Below the pieces are notes generated by a model that made no database searches, was not told the DNA's origin, and saw only the letters and a list, made by a program, of their open reading frames with translations. A stretch of 64,000 nucleotides of DNA from assembly GCA_028671895.1 (NCBI GenBank), contig CM053802.1:17305631-17369630 (forward strand), read 5' to 3'. Numbering within the stretch: the stretch's first letter is position 1; each line of letters starts with the position of its first letter. This DNA is from Oenanthe sinensis. Its lineage: Eukaryota; Streptophyta; Magnoliopsida; Apiales; Apiaceae. Shown here in pieces: positions 12,001-22,156 of this stretch. The translations under genes and the position numbers were made by a program.

Positions 12001-12925
12001 GAGATTGTTTGCCTCCATTCCTCAATATCTTAATAGTCGGGAACCCTCGAATCTCAAATTGAGTTGCAAGCTCCTTGTTTGCTTCTTCATTTGCATCATA
12101 TTTCGCCAAAACAATCGGAGGGTCATGACTGCTCAACTCCGATGCAGCTTTCTCATACTACACATCAAACATAAGCATCAGTCAGACTATCAAACATAAA
12201 TAAAAAAGTGATCACACAACAAAGATAACAATAATAATAATAATACCTCTGGGGCAAGATTTTTACAGTGTCCACACCTACAATAAAATCGAAAAACATC
12301 AGATTCCAAAACATAAACATGTAGCTCAACAATCAACATATAAACATTCAATCCATCTCAATCATCAATGAGTGTAATCAAGATCAAGTACATAGACATA
12401 AAAAAAATCTATAAATCAAAGTAATATTTTTCGAAAATAAAAGGGCCCCACCTTCTAAAATGCATACACATTACATTTCATATGCATATGCACATACATA
12501 CACGTACAATTGGACAGATTTTGGTATATACACACACACATATACATACACAGATATTTGATTTAACAAAACCTCAATTCCATCAACAATTACACAAACC
12601 CCAAGACCAAATCAAACACTAACAAAATTGAACCTTAAAACAACCAAGAAATTACATAAAAACAATTAATCTGATCATGAATTTACATAAAAATCAAAAC
12701 TTTAATCGAGAAATGATAAAATTTTAATTACCAAGGAGCGTAAAATTCAACAACAATAAAATCATGTTTAGCAACAACTTGAGTGAGATTAGAGTGATCC
12801 AAAGTCAAAACATGGTCAACTACACTCTCACCAGTCTCATCTGCTACACACATCGATCCACTCAACATTACTATCAACAACACTACAGAGCAATACTCCA
12901 TAACAACCCTAATAGATATAGCCAT
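9030..12925 (-). CDS. PDIL1: Protein disulfide isomerase, a-b-b'-a' type, ER-retained
   Basis: Ten exons on the - strand: 12925-12732, 12277-12247, 12157-11870, 11723-11535, 11388-11263, 10852-10715, 10607-10488, 10197-10080, 9499-9387, 9251-9030. All phases agree and give 512 aa, the usual size. It forms and reshuffles disulfides in proteins folding in the ER lumen. Residues 1 to about 27 are a signal peptide. The first thioredoxin domain carries APWCGHC (CGHC 66-69), residues about 150-370 are the inactive b and b' domains, and the second active domain carries CGHC at 411-414. The C-terminus is an acidic/Lys tail ending in KDEL, the retention signal. An N-glycosylation sequon (NLT) is at residue 46. 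Exon 2 is only 31 nt and encodes the first CGHC. A 75-bp tandem duplication lies across the exon 7 donor. An upstream in-frame Met at 12994 would precede the signal peptide; I prefer 12925. Confidence 0.96.
10413..10562 (-). repeat. 75-bp tandem duplication across the PDI exon 7 splice donor
   Basis: The end of exon 7, its donor and the start of intron 7 occur twice in tandem, offset by exactly 75 bp. The first donor follows the codon ending at 10488 and the second follows the one ending at 10413. Both keep a GTATTTT donor, and the frame between them is open. The copies differ at several positions (for example KEYT versus KEYP), so the duplication is not recent. Use of the second donor would add 25 residues in frame. 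The span given is approximate at its outer edge. Confidence 0.85.
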
Positions 12926-12995
12926 TACTGTGTGTTTTTTGTGTGTGTTTTTGTGTGTGTGATCGCTTGTTCCACGGGTCTGAAAACGCTGCATG

Positions 12996-13003
12996 TATTT
13001 ATA
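12996..13003 (-). promoter_or_regulatory. PDIL1: TATA box of the PDI gene
   Basis: TATAAATA on the - strand, about 71 bp before the chosen ATG at 12925. A transcript start about 30 bp downstream would fall near 12965, which argues against the upstream Met at 12994 as the real start. Confidence 0.6.
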
Positions 13004-13014
13004 GAGGAGATTGT

Positions 13015-13024
13015 GATGACATGG
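13015..13024 (-). promoter_or_regulatory. Possible unfolded-protein-response element, one mismatch
   Basis: On the - strand the sequence reads CCATGTCATC, one base from the CCACGTCATC half of the plant UPR element known from ER chaperone promoters. It lies about 12 bp upstream of the TATA box. Plant PDI genes are commonly induced by ER stress. The match is seen; function is inference, and one mismatch in the ACGT core is a real weakness. Confidence 0.3.
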
Positions 13025-13535
13025 CAGTCAGGTACTGGGTGCACCCACGCATTGTAAGGGTGTATTTGTCATTTACGCAGTGAATAAAAATCTGGAATAA
13101 TAGGAGTATTTATTTAAAGAGATATTAATTAAAGATTTGATATCTGGATTTCAAACTATATTATTTTTATTTTGAAGTGAGATTTGATCTTGATTTATAT
13201 ACCATAGAAATATTAAGCGGAGTATCATCTTTTTTATTGGTTTTTGAAATTTTATTTATTTCTTTACATATAATACTGGTAGTAGATGTTCTTGTGTAGA
13301 TATCATTTATTTAGATTTTGAAAATCTGGAATTAAAGATTATGTACACAATTAGTTGGGAGTGAGATTGTGATTTATTACAATAACTAGTCGACTAAGCT
13401 ACGAATATTTTTATAAACTCATTAAAAATTATAAGGAATTAATTTTATTATTTTAAAAAATTTATTAAATACAGAATTACAATACTATATAAATTAGTTA
13501 AAATAATATTTTATAAATTGATTAATAAATAAATA

Positions 13536-14022
13536 TGTTACCCATATAATACACTATTATAGAAGGAGGGTTGAATATAATAGTATCAAACAATCTCTTA
13601 TGAACACAAGTATTAAAAAGATGAACTACTTTGTATTAACTTTACTTGAATGAATACAAAACTCTCTCAAGAAAATCAATATTCTTAACAGCGGCTAGGT
13701 TATGAAATATATAATTTTAACGCTTACAATGTAAAATCTAATTCTGTGTTTATATAGTACACAGCTACCCTATCTAATTAAGGCAAAGATAATGATTAAT
13801 AAATATAGAAATATTGTTTCCATCATTATCTTCCTAAAAGATAGCTTCCATATCCCAATCACATTCTAATTTGTAGAACACCAGCTGTCAAACTCTGACT
13901 TCATAAACTCTGTCAGTTGATAATCTAGTAAACTCTGATTTGAGTAAACTATGTTCGACAGCTTCTATTCTTTGATGACGTAAACTTAAACTCTGACAGT
14001 ATCAGTGTTTGTATTTCTAACA
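13536..14022 (-). mobile_element. Solo LTR of a copia-type element (487 bp) with 5-bp target duplication
   Basis: The segment starts TGTTAC and ends TAACA on the + strand, so it has TG...CA termini in either orientation. It is flanked by AAATA at 13531-13535 and AAATA at 14023-14027, a perfect 5-bp target duplication. No internal coding sequence remains, which is the mark of LTR-LTR recombination. It closely resembles the LTR at 31106-31654, including the stretch near GAGGGTTGAATATAATAGTA, a shared TGTTTATATAGTACACA segment and repeated AAACTCTGA words near its 5' end. Orientation follows that better-preserved copy. Confidence 0.88.
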
Positions 14023-14199
14023 AAATAACATCATTTATAACTTAAATTTTCAATATCATTTAAAACCTAACTTATAAATTTATCTTATAGTCTTTATATT
14101 CGTTTTTAACTTGTGCACCCGAATACAAAATAAAAATAGACTTAATTATCTTAATTGTTATTATGTATTAATTATTGTTAGTTTTTCACAAAATTCAAA

Positions 14200-17100
14200 T
14201 GTGAGCTCAATTTTTAAAAATCATAACATGACTGTTAAATTCTAACATTTAACACACTATTTCATATTGACTTTTTTTTCTTAAACATTTTTTCTGGATA
14301 ATGACCCGTTTTATCGTTATTTATTTAAATTTCAAATAGAATTTATATCGATAACATATTAAATAAATTTTATCATTTATAAATAAAAATCATAATATGA
14401 GTATTAAATTCTAATTATTAACATGTTACTCCTTATTAAGCCGCTCTCTTGTTTGGTCGTCAATTTCTTTTTTATAATTTTATTAAAATTATTTTTGTTA
14501 CATAATAAGTCAATTTATATTTAATATATTTTAATTTTATAAGAATTTTTTTTCTAAATAACTAAATTATTTTTATAAGAATTACAGTTATAATAGGTTA
14601 ATATTTACTGATTAGAGTTCAGATTAAAACGTAAATAATAATTAAAATCATATTTAGAAAGTAAGTATTAATCAGATTCTTATTATAACATAAATAGTAA
14701 ATTATATAAAAAATTTAACAAATAAATTATAAAAAATTAGGAAAATAGTTTCAAAACTTTATTGTTTCTTCTTTAAATCGTAATTAGAAGATAATTTAAT
14801 ATTTTTCTTAAAAGACACATAATTAGAAGACAGATACTCCATCCGTCTCACCCATTGTTTTACATTTTAAAAAGAGGGGCTGACACGCATTTGAAGGTGC
14901 ATATAAAATATAGTTTCATAACTTATTTTTACAATTTTCTGTTTTTGAATAAAAATTTTTAAAAAAAGTTATAGAACTATACTTCATATGCACCTTAAAA
15001 TGCGTGTCAGACAATCTACGAAATGTAAATAAATGGATGGGACAAAGTGAGTAATAATTAGACTCTTATAAAAGACAAATAGAAATTTATATAAATTTTA
15101 AATACATATATTCTAAAAAATTACAAAAATAATTTTGAGCGCTTTAAAAGCACACGAAAATTCTCCAATTTTAACGATTAACATGTGAAACATATTTTTC
15201 GCCAATAAATCGCTCTATCATTTAGATCTCTCATACAATTATTTTTATAAGACTTACAATTAGAATATTTTAATATTTTACTAATTATATTCTTAATTAA
15301 AAGGTAAGTAGTAATTAAAATCATAATTAGATTGTAATTATTAATTTTATTAGACTTTTAATTTTAACATGTTACTGCTTATTATTCCGCTCTCTCGTTT
15401 GGTTGTCAATTTCTTTTTTATAATTTTATTAAAATTATTTTTGTTACAGAATAAGTCAACTTATATTTAATATATTTTACTTTTATAAGATTTGTTTTCC
15501 GCTATTTTATTTTTATAATAATTACAGTTAGAATATGTTAATATTTACTTATTAGAGTCCTGATTAGGATTTAAATAATAATTAAAATCCTAACTGAAAG
15601 GTAAGTACTAATTAGATTATTATTAGAATACCGATAGTACTTTATATAAATATTTTAATAAATAAATTTTAAAAAATTAGAAAAATAGTTTCGAGACTTT
15701 ATCGTTTCTTCTTTAAATCATAATTAGAAGATAAGTTAATATTTTCTTAAAACACCTAATTAGAAGACAAATATTAATTAGACTCTTATTAAAAGACAAA
15801 TAGAAATTTATATAAATTTTAAATACATAAATTCTAAAAAATTAGAAAAATAATTTTGAGCGCTTTGAAAACACCCGAGATTTCTCCAATTTTAATGAGT
15901 AACATGCTTCTTCTTAATGAACTGCTCTCTGGTAAAACACATTTTTTGCTCTTTAGATCTCTCATACAATTATTTTTATAAGACTTACCATTAGAATATC
16001 TTAATATTTACTAATTATATTTTTAATTAGAAGGTAAATAGTAATTGAAATCCTAATTAGATTGTAAGTATTAATTTCATTAGGCGTTTAATTAGAGTAA
16101 GTTAATATTTTTATAACTTCACTAAAATTATATGAAATTAATTTTATAATTTAGAAAAAAATTATCAAACAAACAATTATAAAATGATTTTATCTAAAAT
16201 AACTTTAAGAACATACATTTTAATCTTATAAAATATATAAATGAGTCGAAACAATATTTTGTAAATTGATTGATAATAAATAATGATCATTTTTTATATA
16301 TAAAAATGTGAAATATTTAAATATTAATGAACTAAAGTGGGTTGAAAATTAAATATCATTTAAAACCTTAATTAGAAATTTCTTACATATTTTTTGTTAT
16401 TGTTTGTTATTTGATTGTTCAGCCACAATAAAAAATAAAAATGGACTTGATTATCTTAAATGTAATTATATATATAATCATTATTGATTTTATTCAAAAT
16501 TCAAGTGAGCTTACTTTTAAAAATTATAATATGGATTATTAAATTTTAACATTTAATACGCCTCTTCTAATTGAACAACTCTATTTTTAAACAATTGCCA
16601 ATGAATGAGCAGTTTTATCATTGTTTATTTAGATCTCATGTAAACTTAAAATGACAACATATTAAATAAATTTTATCATTTATAAATAAAAATTATAACA
16701 TGAGTATTAAATTTTAACAATTATCACGATTTTCCTTACTAAGCCGCTTTATCATTAAACACATTTTTTGACAATGTTTCGCTCTATCATTTTTCTTTAA
16801 TACCTCATAAAATTATTTTTATTATAGAATAAGTCAAATTATATTTGGTAAATTTTACTTTTATAACACTTACAAATTACAATTAGTACATGTTAGTGTT
16901 TAATAATCAGAGTCATAATTAGAAGTTAAGTAGTAAATGAAATCATAATTAGAAGATAAGTTAACATTTCTTTATAAGACAAATAATTAGAAGATAAATA
17001 ATAATTAAACTCTTATTAGAATACAAATGGTAATTTATATAAAATTTTCAAGTAAGCTTACTTTTAATAATCATAATATAGATTATTAAATTTTAACATG

Positions 17101-17870
17101 TAACACGTTTCTTCTGATTGAACCGCTCTCTTTTTAAACATTTTTTTGATGAATGAGCCATTTTAACTTTATTTATTTAGATCTCACATAGACTTAAATC
17201 GACAATATACTAAATAAATTTTATTCTTTATAAATCAAAATCTTAACATGAGTATCGAATTTTAACAATTATGACGTTTTTTTCTTTTTAAGCCACTTTC
17301 TCGTTAAATACATTTCTCTTCAATTAGTTGCTCTATCTTTTTTCTTTGGTCTCCATAAAATTATTTTTATTAGAGAATAAGTCTACTTATATTTAATAAA
17401 TTTTATTTTTATTAAACTTACCATTAGAATAGTTAATATTTAATAATTAAACTCATAATTAGAAGTTAAGTAGTAATTGAAATCTTTATTTGGAAAAAAA
17501 AGTTAATATTTCCTTATAAGACACCTAATTAGAAAACAAAAAATATGTAGATTCTTATTGGAAGACAAACAGTAATTTATATTAATTTTTTAATACATAA
17601 ATTTTAAAATTTTAAAAAATAATTTCGAGCGATTTGAAAGGGTATGAGAATTCTCCTTTAAAAAGCAAACTATGTGTATTAAATTTTAACGATTAACCAC
17701 TTCTCGAAGAGTCGCTCTCTCATCAAATACATTTTTCGTCAATAAATCGCTCTATCGTTTCTTTTTTAGATCTCCCATATAATTATTTTATTAGAGAATA
17801 AGTCAACTTATATTTAGTAAACTTTAAAACTTACAATTAGAATATGTTAATATTTAATATTTAATAAATC
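14200..17870. repeat. Degenerate tandem repeat array, very AT-rich
   Basis: The same blocks recur in order: one around AATTTCTTTTTTATAATTTT, one around AGAATATGTTAATATTTA, one around TAATTAGAAGGTAAGTAG, and one around TTTTGAGCGCTTT. Clear instances of the last lie near 15130, 15850 and 17620. The best-preserved neighbours are about 722 bp apart once the MITE at 14837-15051 is removed (positions 14450/15391 are 941 apart; 15083/15805 are 722 apart). Units further right are more diverged and of uneven length. I see no coding sequence. The recurring blocks look like old duplications of a non-coding element rather than a short satellite. Confidence 0.7.
14837..15051. mobile_element. Stowaway-type MITE, copy B, with empty site in the sister repeat
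   Basis: This 215-bp element begins CTCCATCCGTCTCACCC and ends in the inverted form CTCACTTTGTCCCATCC, flanked by TA (14835-14836 and 15052-15053). It shares the interior of copies A and C. The neighbouring tandem unit has the uninterrupted sequence near 15770, with a single TA between AGAAGACAAA and TTAATTAGACTC. That proves both the boundaries and the TA duplication. Confidence 0.9.
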
Positions 17871-19587
17871 ACACTTTTCCTTGGTCCTAGAACAAAGCTT
17901 GAAATAAAAACTATGCTTTTCTCGTTCAACATTGTCTTCATTCCATTTGTAGATAAAGCAGCTCTGAGATATGCAGAAATCTTTGATTCCTTGAGCACAC
18001 TTTATCTTTTGCTTGTTTTCTCCCAAGTTGTAGTAGTAGACTTGACAGACTAGATAGACATGTCCAAATCATTCCTTGTGTTTTCACTATTTTAGTCTGC
18101 TACCTAGAATAGACTGTCAGCTTCACTAAAAGTTTACTGTCAACTTTTAGCTCCTCTACGGTGACAGTATTTTCGGCTCTGCATACTTTGTTGTCAATCT
18201 TTGATGGTCTACTAAAATATACTGTCTCCAAAGCTGTTGTCAATTATCCCCGCCAATGTTGCTGTCAGTAAAACTTGTTGTCTTCAATTCTTCATTCTCC
18301 GCCAAGTTTACTGTCAAGGGAATAGTTGTTGTCGCATGTTCCATTGTGCTGTCACTTAAATATGTTGTCATAGGCTTGAGTGTTGAATGTTACTGTCATG
18401 GATTTGAACCATGTTGTGCTTGAACACTTTGTAAACTTCTACTCCATGGATCAAGTTATTACATTTGTATAAAATAGTAACTATTAAACTTACTGTCACC
18501 TATTTGACTTTGTTAAACATAATGTTTTAAGTGACTATCTAAACATACTGTCAATATACATATGACAGTACATTTTACTTAGTTTATTATAAATTAAGAC
18601 TAAGTAACTTTTAGTTGATTACACTGTTAACACTACAATCTCTAACAATCTCCCCCATTTTGCAGATGCTAACTCAACTAACATAACTGAAGTGTTTGTA
18701 CAGAGAAATATGCAGAAAATTACATATACAAATTTTCTCAAATTAAGAATTCCTCTAGACTGAGCAAATCTTCAATTTCAGCTTGAGTTTCCATCCTTAT
18801 CTCTTTTTGGGAGTCATCATTTCAAGTAAGTCTTCAAGAGCTTTTAGAGCCTTCATTTCATCATCAGATTTGGCATAACCAGAGATACAGTCAAGAGCTA
18901 ACTTCACTAACTTGTAGGATAAATCTCTCAAATCTTTGTAAATGTATTAGTTCTCCACATGACCTTTGAAATTACACAGATACTTAATTCCAAATTCATC
19001 TGCAATGAATCTGTCCTTTGAAGATGAGAAAATTTGCTTCACCCTCATCCTGTCTATTTCAACATCCTCATGAGATCTAGACTTAATGATTTCTCCAACC
19101 AGAGTACTCAAGTTTCTTTCAGATTCCAGAACAGATCCTGTGGTGAGTCTGTAGATTCTTATTAGATTTTCAGTGTTGAGGGTCTTGAAATCTACAGCTT
19201 TTACTTCAATTCTGTCAATGATGATCCTTAAAGGATGAGTGAAAACAAGAGAAACATAATTAGGCTTTCTTGAGAATTGATCATTCAGCTTTGCACACTT
19301 CAAATCAATTTCAGATTCTTTGATCTGGCTATTGATCCTATCAATCTCCTTTTTAATAGCTTCAACATCAGCGTCAAATTTTCTCTTCTTCTCCCTGGCT
19401 TCCTTCTTCTTAAAATCACATATCTCCAAGGCTTTCTTTTTAAGATCAAATATCTCAAAATTTGTTATGTTGAGCAGTTGTCTCTTGATGAGTTCTGTGA
19501 TGTGAGGCTCTTTCTCAGCCAATGTCTTCAGATGTTCAAAGGTGATCTGTTCAGTTGATTACACTGTTAACACCACAATCCCTAACA
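17870..19587 (-). mobile_element. Deletion-derived LTR element with an extra 3' ORF
   Basis: Read on the - strand: a fragment of the 5' LTR (19587 to about 19554, beginning TGTTAGGGATTG), a deletion junction, an ORF (19522-18947), a polypurine tract (AAAATGGGGGAGAT, ending at about 18648), and a 3' LTR beginning TGTTAGAGATTG at 18647. The two LTR starts match over about 34 bp, then part company at 19554. The left end of the 3' LTR, placed near 17870 where the tandem array stops, is uncertain. The LTR is peppered with the word ACTGTCA and its variants. No reverse transcriptase remains, so the copy is non-autonomous. Confidence 0.65.
18947..19522 (-). CDS. Retroelement-borne coiled-coil protein, 191 aa
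   Basis: An intact 191-codon frame with ATG, sitting just before the polypurine tract and 3' LTR and in the same sense as the element. This is the place of extra 3' ORFs in some plant copia elements. Residues about 25-75 are rich in Lys, Glu and Ile with heptad spacing, and predict a coiled coil. Residues about 85-150 form a mixed segment ending in EIIKSRSHED. I do not recognise a named domain. The ORF at 31756-32025 lies at the same place in the second element and looks weakly similar in its hydrophobic pattern. It is probably the C-terminal part of a longer protein whose start was lost with the 5' deletion. Whether it is expressed cannot be told from sequence. Confidence 0.5.
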   Translation of the reverse strand: MAEKEPHITELIKRQLLNITNFEIFDLKKKALEICDFKKKEAREKKRKFDADVEAIKKEIDRINSQIKESEIDLKCAKLNDQFSRKPNYVSLVFTHPLRIIIDRIEVKAVDFKTLNTENLIRIYRLTTGSVLESERNLSTLVGEIIKSRSHEDVEIDRMRVKQIFSSSKDRFIADEFGIKYLCNFKGHVEN

Positions 19588-20949
19588 ACTCTATTAACAA
19601 TCCTATAGGAGATGATCTAATATATTAATATATTGTATTAGAGCACCCGTAAAAAAAATATTGTATTAGAACAAGTCTAATAAATTTTGTAAAGGTCGTT
19701 TGGTTCATGAAATGATATCGAGTTGAAATCAGGAATGAAGTTAAGGTGGTACGAGGATGAAATATAATTTTTGATATCATTTGGTTGAATGATGAAATGA
19801 ATTTATTAATTTAATATATTTTTTAATAAATAAAAAAATAAATGCAATTAATATGAAAAATAAATCACTATTAGTTATTAAATATTAAATAACATCGTTA
19901 TAAATTTTTTGTATTAAAAATTAACATGTAATTTTATAAATAAAGATAATGAAATAAATTTTTAATTTGATTACTCATATTCCCGATATATATCCACATT
20001 TTTAACCCATATTTATGGGATACATGAATTTTAATCTTAAATGAACTTCTAAACTCAAAAATAGGAAATATGTTAAAAGACATATTATAATATATTATAA
20101 AATAATGTATTAATATTTAATATTTTAATTTCAAAAACATATTAATAAATCATACTATCCATCAAAGTCTTTCATAAGCATGATATGGATTTCATTATAC
20201 TACATTCATGCAAAGATATGATAGACGGGTTAAGAGAATTGGACCATAGTTTTTCTTTAAATATAATTTTTAGTTTTTACTCATATGTTCACGTACAGTA
20301 GAGAAAAAAAATTAAAATAAGAGTTGCAAAAATGGGTTGGTTTAATTCAGGGTAGAATTCATTTATTAATAATATAAACTAATAGTTATTGCGGTTCATG
20401 AATTTATTTTAATTTTTTCTAATTTTTATTTAATAATTTTCATATACTTTTACAATTATCTTTTAATAAATATTTTAATCATCACATGATTTATTTTAGA
20501 TATTTTATGATTTCTTATTGATACTTAATCTAATTAATGTATAAATATATAACTTAAAAATAAATTTATAGATTAAAAATTAATAGTTAAGTAATAAAAA
20601 AAAGTATATACATACATTAATATTAGTTAACAACTTATTTATTATTTTATAGAATTATTTAATAAAAATCAATTATATAAAAAACATATTAATTTATAAA
20701 TAATAATGTTATTAATAAAAAATTAATAATATAAGATATATATGTATGTATATATATTTATATTAATGTAATTAGATATTTAATAATATTTCTAACCATA
20801 GTTAAAAAAAATTAATTAGAGGGACTATATTGAACATTAGTTTTAATTTAAAGCACTTATTTGCGCCATATTAAACCAGAAGGATTTACACGCTCCTACT
20901 TTTAAACCAGTTGGATTTTTTCGCTCCCTTAAAACTTCTTAAAATTTTA
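19588..20949. other. AT-rich intergenic sequence
   Basis: No gene or clear element boundary seen. Long runs of TAATA and ATTTA type sequence dominate. Confidence 0.5.
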
Positions 20950-20958
20950 AAAATATTA

Positions 20959-21915
20959 GAGTAAATTGTAAAATGGTGACTGAACTTTACACTTATTTTC
21001 AAAAAAGTGGTCAGACTTTCAATTTTGCAAAATAGTGGTCAGATTTACCTTTTTCCTTTCAAAAAAGTGGCTGAAGGCATTTTTCAGCTTTTTGGCAGGG
21101 GTAAAATGGGAAAACAATGCTAGAGACCCTAAAAATTATCCAAAAAAAATCTCAAATTAATATGTGTCACCATATGATTGATTATATTCGTAATAATAAT
21201 AATAATTCGCCTTCGGCCACCATTTTGTAAAATTGAAAGTCTGGCTAGATTTGTCTTTTTCCTTTCAAAAAGGTGGCTCGAGGCGATTTTCAGCTTTTTG
21301 ACAGGAATAAAATAGAAAAAAAAGCTTTTTGACAGGCGTAAAATAGAAAAAAAATACTCGAGACCTCAAAAATTTTCCAAAAAAATCTCCAAATTAATAT
21401 GTGTCACCATATGATTGATTATATTCGTAATAATAATATGATTGAATATAATCAATCATATGGTGACACATATTAATTTGGAGAATTTTTTGGAAAATTT
21501 TTGAGGTCTCGAGCGTTTTTTTTTCTATTTTACCTCTGTCAAAAAACATTTTTTTTTTCTATTTTATCTCTGTCAAAAAAGTGAAAATCGCCTCCAGCCA
21601 CCTTTTTGAAAGGAAAAAGACAAATCTAGTCAGACTTTCAATTTTACAAAATAGTGGCTGAAAGCGAATTATTATTATTATTACGAATATAATCAATCAT
21701 ATGGTGACACATATTAATTTGAGATTTTTTTTGGATAATTTTTAGGGTCTCTAGCATTTTTTTCCCATTTTACCCCTGCCAAAAAGCTGAAAATCGTCTC
21801 CAGCCATCTTTTTGAAAGGAAAAAGGCAAATCTGGCCACTATTTTACAAAATTAAAAGTCTGACCACTTTTTTAAAAATGAATGTAAAGTTGGGTCACCA
21901 TTTTACAATTTAATC
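20959..21915. mobile_element. Foldback (long inverted repeat) element, 957 bp, 9-bp target duplication
   Basis: The two halves are inverted copies along nearly their whole length: the left arm starting GAGTAAATTGTAAAATGGTG pairs with the right end read in reverse, GATTAAATTGTAAAATGGTG. The centre is near 21440, around a TATTCGTAATAATAATATGA segment. The flanks carry AAAATATTA at 20950-20958 and again at 21916-21924, a perfect 9-bp target duplication. Long terminal inverted repeats with a 9-bp duplication fit a non-autonomous Mutator-like element. No coding sequence is present. The transcript of this unit would fold into a hairpin with arms of about 480 nt. Confidence 0.88.
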
Positions 21916-21924
21916 AAAATATTA

Positions 21925-22125
21925 TGCGCAACTGATTAGAGATTACAGTGCGATACATACTCATGTACACGTGAGAAAATATAGTGGTACTCCTTTTCGG
22001 GATACAAAGAAATCAAAAGCATAATATATATATATATACAGTATACATAGATATAGAGAGAGACAGAGATATAGGGGGTTGGATCTCACTTTGACACTGA
22101 CTTACAAGTTAAGCAAAACACACAA

Positions 22126-22156
<31 letters not shown>

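Noticed and set aside
12926..12994. Longer PDI N-terminus starting at 12994
   Set aside because: It would bury the signal peptide and starts only a few bases after the TATA box; the ATG at 12925 fits better.
12764..13057. Plus-strand frame of 97 codons
   Set aside because: Antisense of PDI exon 1 and promoter; Tyr/Gln/His-rich artefact.
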